From the NCBI GenBank assembly GCA_023436825.1, contig JAEZHS010000689.1:1-12579 (forward strand): a stretch of 12,579 nt of DNA, read 5' to 3'. This DNA comes from Pseudomonadota bacterium. GTDB lineage: Bacteria > Pseudomonadota > Alphaproteobacteria > Reyranellales > Reyranellaceae. Shown one piece after another: positions 7,231 to 12,579 of this stretch (position 1 is the stretch's first letter; each line of letters starts with the position of its first letter). The notes under the pieces were generated by a model. It was given only the letters and a program-made list of their open reading frames with translations. It had not been told where the DNA came from and did no database searches. Made by a program: the position numbers and the translations under genes.

Positions 7231-7608
7231 TCAGAGGCGATGGCGTACCCGCGGTGCAGGCGCGGCCAGCACAGCCAGCAGTGCGGCCAGCGCCGGCGCG
7301 GCCTGGACGTAGAGGATCGACATCTTGGCGGTCAGCCCGCCATAGACGCCGGCCGCGATCACGCAGCACAGGAAGAAGATCTTCACGTCACGCCGGCCGC
7401 TGATGAGGCCCCAGAGCAGTCCGGCAGCGAGGAAGCCGTTGTAGAGGCCCTGATTGGCGGCCAGCACGGACGATTGCGCGGCGAACTCCGGGGTGGTGTT
7501 GAAGACGTCGTGGCCGACCGGATGGTTCCAAAGGAACATCTCGAGGATCAGGAAGCCCACGTGGGCCAGCGCCACGATCGCCACCAGCAGCAGCGCGATG
7601 ATCCTCAT
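7231..7608 (-). CDS. DUF1304 integral membrane protein
   Basis: A 125-residue protein of the DUF1304 family (COG3759), small inner-membrane proteins of unknown function. The signature segments are ILEMFLWNHPVG (21-32), a loop ending VLAANQGLYNGFLAAGLLWGL (48-68) with its family-typical N-Q-G-x-Y-N-G core, and the CCVIAAGVYGG and KMSILYVQAAPALAAL stretches (81-91, 95-110). Hydrophobic segments at about 4-27, 53-69, 76-94 and 99-117 suggest four membrane helices; the C-terminus ends in a basic tail. The ATG at 7608 is preceded by GGGGAGAAAG, a good ribosome site. It lies 46 bp downstream of the DUF488 gene on the same strand and may be co-transcribed with it; no function follows from that. The 108 bp between its stop and the methyltransferase remnant show no gene or clear site. 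Confidence 0.88.
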   Translation of the reverse strand: MRIIALLLVAIVALAHVGFLILEMFLWNHPVGHDVFNTTPEFAAQSSVLAANQGLYNGFLAAGLLWGLISGRRDVKIFFLCCVIAAGVYGGLTAKMSILYVQAAPALAALLAVLAAPAPRVRHRL

Positions 7609-7654
7609 CGTCTTTCTCCCCCTCGATTGGCGGCAATGCTATCACGGCCTGCCG

Positions 7655-8209
7655 TCACGTGCGCTTCATCGCCCGCTCGCGCTTCCGGTAGGCATTGGCA
7701 AGCCGCTGGCTGCGATCTTCAGCAGTGGTGAAAAGATCAGGTATGCCTTGGTCGCTTGCGGCAAGCAGTTCCTCCTCGAGCATCGCATGCAGCTTGCGCT
7801 TGCCGTCGGCCAGCAGATGCTCGATCTCGACGCCGCGCTCGGCAAGCCACCGCGACACCAGCACGGTGCGATGGCAGTCGAGCGGCTCCTTCTCGGCGCA
7901 CATCAGGCAGAGCGTGGCGTCGGCCGAACCCGCGATCAGCCGGTCAAGCGCTTCCTTGAAGTCGGCGCGCGCGGCGAGCGCGTCGTAACCGGCGCCGTCC
8001 TTGGGCTTTCCTCCCAATGCCGCGCCCTCGTAGCGGTAGAGGATGCCGGCGGCCGACAGGCTCTGCGTCAGCCGCTCGCGACCGAACTGCGGGAAGCGGC
8101 GCGAGTAGGGCGTGGAGCGCACATCGACCACCGCCTCGACGCCGCCCGCCTTCAACAGGTCGACGAAGCGGCCGATCGTATGATTGGAATGGCCGATCGT
8201 CTTGATCAT
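7655..8209 (-). CDS. DUF488 family protein
   Basis: A 184-residue DUF488 protein. Family landmarks are TIGHSNHTIGRF (4-15), VVDVRSTPYSRRFPQF (27-42), the LGGKP turn (65-69) and, most diagnostic, LMCAEKEPLDCHR (102-114), whose two Cys and the His form a conserved cluster that could bind metal or be catalytic. No biochemical role is established for the family in general. The chain beyond about 145 is charged and helical. There is no signal or membrane segment. The ATG at 8209 is the natural start, since the family begins right at the TIGHS strand. Its upstream region is AT-rich compared with the rest and is shared with the divergent phospholipase D-like gene; a TTGACA motif (minus strand, 8244-8239) is a candidate -35 box, but I find no convincing -10. 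Confidence 0.88.
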   Translation of the reverse strand: MIKTIGHSNHTIGRFVDLLKAGGVEAVVDVRSTPYSRRFPQFGRERLTQSLSAAGILYRYEGAALGGKPKDGAGYDALAARADFKEALDRLIAGSADATLCLMCAEKEPLDCHRTVLVSRWLAERGVEIEHLLADGKRKLHAMLEEELLAASDQGIPDLFTTAEDRSQRLANAYRKRERAMKRT

Positions 8210-8232
8210 GCGGGTATCAAGAGATCACCTGC

Positions 8233-8246
8233 GTTTGATGTCAAAC
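8233..8246. promoter_or_regulatory. Perfect palindrome in the divergent DUF488/PLD intergenic region
   Basis: GTTTGA-TG-TCAAAC has perfect 6-bp arms around 2 bp. It overlaps the only good -35-like TTGACA for the DUF488 gene and lies in the AT-rich 126-bp spacer between two divergently transcribed genes, a typical place for an operator. No regulator for it can be named. Confidence 0.3.
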
Positions 8247-8335
8247 CAATGACGCTTCCGATATACACGCAAAGATTGCAATGTATTTCAATTTAGACTA
8301 CGATTGGCTGCATCGCAGAACGAGCGGGTGCCCGC

Positions 8336-10180
8336 ATGCGCTTCAAGTCTGAGAAGACCGGTCCGTATCAGGTCCTGGCCGTGAGTGGAACCAACACCAT
8401 CTCCTTCGCCATCGACGCCGACAAGGCCGGCACCAAGGGCCTTCTGGGCTTTGCCGTCGAACGCAGCGATCCCGGGGGCAGGCAGGACTTCTACGTCTTC
8501 GGCTTCAAGGTCTTTCCCTCGGTGATCCCCAAGCCCGACGAGAAGACCCAGGTGAAGACCTCGTTCCATCCGATGCAGAGTTTCGTGTGGGACGACTTCA
8601 CGGCCAAGCCCGACCACAAGTACGAGTACCTTTTCCATCCGCTTAAGGGCACGCCCAAGCAGCTCGATCGCAGCGCCGAGCCGGTGGCGATCCGCGTACA
8701 GACCGAGCCGCTGTTCTCGACCCTGGAGCACGACGTCTTCTTCAATCGCGGCGTCGCCAGCAGTCAGGCCTACACGCGCGAGTTCGGCAACAAGAAGCCA
8801 AGCCAGCTCAAGGGCGCCAAACGCACCGAGGCGCTGGAGTGGCTGAGCCGCCAGCTCGACGACGCCATCCTGGAGTTCATCGCCAGGGCGGCCAAGGGCG
8901 ACACGCTGCTCTGCTGCTTCTACGAGTTCCGCTACGAGCCCGTGGTCCGGGCCTTGAAGGACGCGCTCGACCGCGGTGTGGACGTTCGCATCATCATCGA
9001 CGCCAAGAACAACAAGCCCAAGGACAAGAAGGGCAAGGTGCAGGATCCTTTCCCGCGCGCCGACAACCTCGCCATGATCAAGAAAGTGGGCCTGCCCAAG
9101 GCCAATGTGATCCTGCGCGAGGCGCGGACCAACGCCATCCAGCACAACAAGTTCATGGTGTTGCTGAAGGGCAGGCAGCAGAAGCCGGCCGAGGTGTGGA
9201 CCGGCTCGACCAACATCTCCGATGGCGGCATCCACGGCCAGACCAATGTCGGCCACTGGGTTCGTGACGCGGAGACGGCGAAGAAATTCCAGGCCTATTG
9301 GGAAGTGCTGCAATCCGATCCCGGTGGCCGGGACGGTGAGGACCGTGCGACCGCCAACGCCAACAACAAGAAGCTTCGGACTGCGGTCGAGAAGATCCTG
9401 GCGGCGCCCACGGCATGGGCCAAGGTCAAGAAGGGCATCACGCCGATCTTCAGCCCACGCAGCGGGTCCGGAGTGCTCGACATGTACGCCCGCATGGTCG
9501 ACGAGGCGGCCGACACCTCCTGCATCACGCTCGCTTTCGGCATCAACAAGACCTTCAAGGACCTCCTGAAGGACAACAAGCCCGACGGTCATATCGGCTT
9601 CTTCCTGCTCGAGAAGGAGGACAAGCCCAACCCGCGCGCCAAAGATCCGTTCGTGCGGCTCAACGCCAAGAACAACATCTATGAGGCGTTCGGCTCGTTC
9701 ATCGACGAGCCGCTCTATCAATGGGCGAAGGAGACCAACACGCGCATGCTGCAGCTCAACTCGCATGTGAGCTACATCCACTCCAAGTTCCTGCTGAAGG
9801 ATCCGCTCGGCACCGATCCGATCGTGGTGACGGGCTCGGCCAACTTCAGCGACGCCTCGACCAACGACAACGACGAGAACATGCTCGTGATCCGCGGCAA
9901 CCAGCGCGTCGCCGACATCTACTTCACCGAGTTCAACCGGCTCTTCTACCACTACTACTTCCGCTCGGTGCTGGAGCGGACCGAGAAGATGCTGAGCGCG
10001 GACGAGAAGAAGAAGCGGGACCAGAAGTCACTGTTCCTCGACGAGACCGACGGCTGGCTCGCCGCCTACAAGCCGGGCAGCCTGAAGCAGAAACGCGTCG
10101 ACATGTTCAAGCGCATGAAGGGGTTTGACGATCCGTGGAAGGGCCCGAGCTTCCGGGTGGCCGGCGGACCGCGGCTATGA
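8336..10180 (+). CDS. Two-domain phospholipase D-like protein
   Basis: A 614-residue protein of the phospholipase D superfamily, which pairs two HKD half-sites to hydrolyse or transfer phosphodiester bonds of lipids or nucleic acids. The first site is H270-N-K272 followed by GSTN (290-293); the second is H482-S-K484-x4-D489 followed by GSAN (500-503) and an acidic DNDENM stretch (511-516). The first half-site has Leu277 where the HxKx4D aspartate is expected. Residues 1 to about 165 form an extra N-terminal region, beta-rich at its start, unlike the catalytic fold; its role is unknown. The C-terminus (about 545-600) is Lys/Glu-rich and helical. No signal peptide, so it is probably cytoplasmic, and the substrate (lipid or nucleic acid) cannot be told. 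The ATG at 8336 has only a weak ribosome site; an in-frame TAG at 8294-8296 limits extension. Its TGA directly abuts the stop of the converging phosphoesterase gene. Confidence 0.88.
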   Translation: MRFKSEKTGPYQVLAVSGTNTISFAIDADKAGTKGLLGFAVERSDPGGRQDFYVFGFKVFPSVIPKPDEKTQVKTSFHPMQSFVWDDFTAKPDHKYEYLFHPLKGTPKQLDRSAEPVAIRVQTEPLFSTLEHDVFFNRGVASSQAYTREFGNKKPSQLKGAKRTEALEWLSRQLDDAILEFIARAAKGDTLLCCFYEFRYEPVVRALKDALDRGVDVRIIIDAKNNKPKDKKGKVQDPFPRADNLAMIKKVGLPKANVILREARTNAIQHNKFMVLLKGRQQKPAEVWTGSTNISDGGIHGQTNVGHWVRDAETAKKFQAYWEVLQSDPGGRDGEDRATANANNKKLRTAVEKILAAPTAWAKVKKGITPIFSPRSGSGVLDMYARMVDEAADTSCITLAFGINKTFKDLLKDNKPDGHIGFFLLEKEDKPNPRAKDPFVRLNAKNNIYEAFGSFIDEPLYQWAKETNTRMLQLNSHVSYIHSKFLLKDPLGTDPIVVTGSANFSDASTNDNDENMLVIRGNQRVADIYFTEFNRLFYHYYFRSVLERTEKMLSADEKKKRDQKSLFLDETDGWLAAYKPGSLKQKRVDMFKRMKGFDDPWKGPSFRVAGGPRL

Positions 10181-11029
10181 CGCCGCATCCGGCGGGCAGG
10201 CCGGCATGTCGCGCAGGTACTTGTAGCGTCCGTGTCCCTTGAGCTCCGCGAGGTCGTGGGCGACGAGGCCGGGGACGTCGACCAGCTCGACGTGCACGCC
10301 GTCATCGCCGACCTCGACGGACAGGATGTCGACGACGTTGTCGGCGGCGGCGTCGGCCGGCTCCTGGACCAGGAAGGCCGTGGACGGCGCCCAGACATGG
10401 CGCAAACCGTCGCGGACGACGTCGCGATGGCAATGCAGATGGCCACTGATGACGGCCCGCACCGGCGTCCCCCGCAGCCGGCGCAGCAGCCGGGCGCGTG
10501 GCTCGGGATTGATCGACGTCGCCGTGACCTCGGTCTCATCCGGAGACTGCAGGAACAAGGGCTTGTGCAGGGCGAGCAGGACCGGCCGCGATACCGCGGC
10601 GAGCTCGGCGTCGATCCACGCATCCTGTTCGTCCTCCTGTGGCAGGCCCGAGCCGAGGAGCTGCGCATTGATGCCGAGGACGCGCCAGTTGTCGGCGTCG
10701 AAGGCGAAGCGATCGGCGCCGAACGCCGACAGCCATCGCCGCAGCCGATCCGCGTCGATGATCTGGTCGGCCTCCTGGCCGGGCGGCTCGTCGCCGACGT
10801 CGTGATTGCCGGGTACGGCATGGACCGGCGGCTTCAGCCGGCCGAGCGCCCGGCGGGCGAAGGCCACTTCGGCATCGCTGTCGGGTCCGTTGATGCAGAG
10901 ATCGCCGCTCACGATCACCGCGTCGGGCGCCAACCGGTTCACCACCTCGCACGCGCGGCACCAGTTGTCCCAGAAGAAGCCGTGCGTCGGCGACAGGTGC
11001 GGATCGGAGATCACGATGATGCGCGCCAC
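10175..11029 (-). CDS. Calcineurin-like metallophosphoesterase
   Basis: A 284-residue member of the calcineurin-like/cyclic-nucleotide phosphodiesterase-type metallophosphoesterases, which hydrolyse phosphomono- or diesters with two metal ions. The metal ligands are all present: D9 and H11 in SDPHLS, D43 in SGDLC, N75 and H76 in GNHD, H155 in ALHKP, and H197/H199 in SGHLHCH. The start is the GTG at 11027-11029, six bases after a perfect AGGAGG; the motif-containing fold begins at once (VARIIVISDPH). Upstream in-frame starts would run backwards over the thioesterase gene and give low-complexity Arg-rich sequence. No signal peptide is visible. The neighbour on the same strand, 68 bp upstream, is the thioesterase gene. 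The specific substrate is unknown; cAMP-type phosphodiesterase activity is only one option. Confidence 0.88.
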   Translation of the reverse strand: MARIIVISDPHLSPTHGFFWDNWCRACEVVNRLAPDAVIVSGDLCINGPDSDAEVAFARRALGRLKPPVHAVPGNHDVGDEPPGQEADQIIDADRLRRWLSAFGADRFAFDADNWRVLGINAQLLGSGLPQEDEQDAWIDAELAAVSRPVLLALHKPLFLQSPDETEVTATSINPEPRARLLRRLRGTPVRAVISGHLHCHRDVVRDGLRHVWAPSTAFLVQEPADAAADNVVDILSVEVGDDGVHVELVDVPGLVAHDLAELKGHGRYKYLRDMPACPPDAAS

Positions 11030-11097
11030 GGCGGTCCTCCTGCAGAAAAAATGAAGCGAAGTATCCGTTGTCGGCGTGACGTTGCGATGTCGCTTGG

Positions 11098-11523
11098 TCA
11101 GCCAGGGCGGTCGCCGCTGCGGGCGAACACGCCGCTGGCATGCACGATCCGCTCGCCGTCGCGCACGATGTAGCAATTGGCGAAGGCCAGCTTGCCGCCG
11201 ACCTTGTGAACGTCGACATGGACCTCGATCCAGTCGCCGATCCTGGCCGAGCCGGCGAAGTCGGTCGTGATGCTGGCCGTCGTCAGCATCGGACGCGGCT
11301 CGACGCTCGATGTCGTGCGATAGCCGAGCGAGATGTCGCATAGCGTCATCAGCAGCCCGCCGTGCGCCACGCCGCGGCCGTTGGCGTGATGCGGCTGGAC
11401 GCGCACGCCGACGACGAAGGTTCCGTCCGCCTGCCGGCGCATGAAGAACGGTCCGAGGTGGTCCAGGAACGGACTGGTTCGAAACAACGGCTCGAAGCCG
11501 GGCGGAGGATTCGCGTCGACCAT
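11098..11523 (-). CDS. PaaI-like hotdog-fold thioesterase
   Basis: A 141-residue acyl-CoA thioesterase-like protein of the PaaI/4HBT superfamily. The diagnostic stretch is HANGRGVAHGGLLMTLCD (46-63), with the HGG motif at the start of the long hotdog helix and Asp63 near the expected active site. The beta sheet follows: LTTASITTDFAGSARIGDWIEV (80-101, read as two strands) and GKLAFANCYIVRDGERIVHASG. It is full length for the family, cytoplasmic, and usually homotetrameric. By family it hydrolyses the thioester of an acyl- or aryl-CoA; the substrate is not evident. The ATG at 11523 has only a poor Shine-Dalgarno sequence. It lies 71 bp downstream of the LysR regulator gene on the same strand, so the regulator and thioesterase may share a transcript. 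Confidence 0.88.
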   Translation of the reverse strand: MVDANPPPGFEPLFRTSPFLDHLGPFFMRRQADGTFVVGVRVQPHHANGRGVAHGGLLMTLCDISLGYRTTSSVEPRPMLTTASITTDFAGSARIGDWIEVHVDVHKVGGKLAFANCYIVRDGERIVHASGVFARSGDRPG

Positions 11524-11594
11524 GGCGGCGAGCCTATCGCCGTCGCATCAGATGCGGGAAATGAATGTTCCGAATTGAATCCCATGCACCTGGA

Positions 11595-12482
11595 TCATGC
11601 CAGGCGGCGCACCAGATCGACGAAGCCCAAGGTCGCGGCCGATCGCTCGTCGCCGCGGCAGGCGAGGTTGAGCGGCACGCGGATCGCGGGCTTGCCGGTC
11701 AATGCACGGTACGTCACGCCCTCGAGCGGCAGGCGGCTGAGCGATGCCGGCACGATGGTGATACCGAGTCCCGCCGCCACCAGGTTCAGTGTCGAGACGA
11801 TGCGCGGCGCCTCCTGGCCGACATGCGGGCTGAAGCCCGCTTCGGTGCAGGCGCTGATGATGACGTCGTAGAGGCCGCGCCCGTCGGGCCGGCGGTAAAG
11901 GATGAAGGTCTCGGAAGCGAGATCCTTCAGGGTGAGACGCGGCCGGCGCACGAGGCGATGACGCGCGGGCAGGGCGGCCACCATGTCCTCCTGCAGCAGC
12001 GCATGGACGGCAAGCCCCTGCGGATCGGCGAGGCTTGACCGGATGAAGGCGATGTCCAGCCGCTCTTCACGCAGGCCGGCCAAAAGCTCGCTCGAGCCGG
12101 TCTCCTCCAGGACGAAGGAGACGTCGGGCCGGCTGGCGCGGAACTCGCGGATGGCGCGCGCCACCAGCGGATGGAACGGCGCCGACGTGGTGAAGCCCAC
12201 GGCGATGCGGCCGACCTCGCCGCGCGCGGTGCGGCGCGCGCGGGCGGCGGCGCGATCGACTTCGGCCAGCACCGCCTCGGCGTCGGCCAGGAAGGAGCGG
12301 CCGGCATCGGTCAGGCTGACGCCGCGTGGATGGCGCACGAACAAGGCGGCGTCGATCTCGCTCTCCAGCGCCTTGATCTGCTGGCTGAGCGGCGGCTGCT
12401 GAATGTGAAGCTTCTCGGCGGCCCGCGTGATGTGACCTTCGCGCGCGACGGTGACGAAGTAGCGGAGATGGCGCAGTTCCAT
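11595..12482 (-). CDS. LysR-family transcriptional regulator
   Basis: A 295-residue LysR-type regulator. The N-terminal winged helix-turn-helix spans about 1-60 (MELRHLRYFVTVAREGHITR, then AAEKLHIQQPPLSQQIKALE), including the usual Q-P-x-L-S-x-x-I recognition helix and the LTDAG turn at 57-61. A linker helix rich in Arg/Ala (about 63-90) leads to the periplasmic-binding-like effector domain (about 91-290), with FTTSAPFHPLVARAI, DIAFIRSS and GLGITIVPASL as family-like segments. The ATG at 12482 is preceded by AGAGG six bases away. Effector and targets are unknown. It resembles aromatic-degradation regulators (BenM/CatM type) only in general form. Genes of this family often control a divergent neighbour, which would begin at or beyond the window end. 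The thioesterase and phosphoesterase genes downstream are other candidate targets. Confidence 0.92.
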   Translation of the reverse strand: MELRHLRYFVTVAREGHITRAAEKLHIQQPPLSQQIKALESEIDAALFVRHPRGVSLTDAGRSFLADAEAVLAEVDRAAARARRTARGEVGRIAVGFTTSAPFHPLVARAIREFRASRPDVSFVLEETGSSELLAGLREERLDIAFIRSSLADPQGLAVHALLQEDMVAALPARHRLVRRPRLTLKDLASETFILYRRPDGRGLYDVIISACTEAGFSPHVGQEAPRIVSTLNLVAAGLGITIVPASLSRLPLEGVTYRALTGKPAIRVPLNLACRGDERSAATLGFVDLVRRLA

Positions 12483-12517
12483 GGGTGCCTCTTCGCTGGG
12501 GGCTCTCCACTCCAGTG

Positions 12518-12561
12518 GCGCATCTTTTCATGCTCTTCCGGACCGCGCGCATCTTGCGCGC
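12518..12561. promoter_or_regulatory. Repeats in the region upstream of the LysR gene
   Basis: The 97 bp upstream of the regulator contain a 9-bp direct repeat GCGCATCTT (12518-12526 and 12547-12555) and an inverted repeat GCGCGC-N5-GCGCGC (12545-12550 and 12556-12561). These could be regulator-binding or promoter elements, but GC-rich repeats arise easily in this composition. An ATG at 12564 on the + strand might begin a divergent gene, which the window is too short to test. Confidence 0.25.
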
Positions 12562-12579
12562 CCATGGAGCTGTGTCTTT

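Noticed and set aside
8288..9952. A long (554-codon) open frame on the minus strand opposite the PLD gene.
   Set aside because: It is the mirror of a high-GC gene; the translation is Leu/Val/Gly/Glu-rich without recognisable domains, whereas the + strand shows two clear PLD half-sites.
11046..11095. AAGCGA/TCGCTT arms followed by six Ts on the minus strand after the thioesterase gene, a possible terminator.
   Set aside because: Only six pairs around a 30-base loop; too weak to call.
11030..11341. An N-terminal extension of the metallophosphoesterase to an ATG at 11341.
   Set aside because: The extra 104 codons overlap the thioesterase gene and are Arg-rich; the GTG at 11029 has a perfect AGGAGG and starts right at the conserved fold.

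Overview
The window looks like chromosomal DNA of a high-GC alphaproteobacterium. The basis is strong G/C preference at third codon positions, GTG starts in three of the short or medium genes, protein families common in Hyphomicrobiales and Rhodospirillales, and an rhizobial/rhodospirillal-type dispersed hairpin after the first gene. I cannot name a genus. There are no transposases, integrases, phage genes or CRISPR arrays. The window holds mostly unrelated metabolic and housekeeping genes in short transcription units on both strands.

Left part (1-2.9 kb): a flavin-reductase-like gene (+), a repeat-like hairpin, and a tRNA-Gln(UUG) with its own sigma70 promoter. Leftward transcription then occupies 0.8-5.6 kb. 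Read in the direction of transcription, the order is: a small leader ORF, a large hairpin, asd (aspartate-semialdehyde dehydrogenase), a second strong promoter, an SGNH-hydrolase-like gene, a NodU/CmcH-type O-carbamoyltransferase coupled to it by a TGATG overlap, and a 66-residue protein of unknown function. The SGNH/carbamoyltransferase/small-protein trio looks like a self-contained cassette that would carbamoylate and trim or modify some O-linked substrate. Its substrate is not encoded here, and by eye the cassette is less GC-biased than its neighbours.

Middle (5.6-8.3 kb): a monomeric sarcosine oxidase/N-methyltryptophan oxidase-like flavoenzyme (+) diverges from the asd unit. It ends on top of a degenerate RlmA-type rRNA methyltransferase gene (-) that keeps its zinc finger and its C-terminal tail but has lost the catalytic middle. 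Then come a DUF1304 membrane protein (-) and a DUF488 protein (-).

Right part (8.3-12.6 kb): a large two-domain phospholipase D-like protein (+) runs stop-to-stop into a metallophosphoesterase (-). The metallophosphoesterase is preceded by a PaaI-type hotdog thioesterase (-) and a LysR regulator (-), whose upstream region reaches the end of the window.

The most interesting element is the asd 5' region. A promoter with consensus spacing fires at or next to the ATG of a 25-codon ORF rich in Lys and Thr, both end products of the pathway asd serves. A two-tier hairpin follows, then asd, with no other promoter visible between. This is the architecture of the leaderless trp leader/attenuator of alphaproteobacteria, but placed in front of asd. 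It is a prediction from sequence only.
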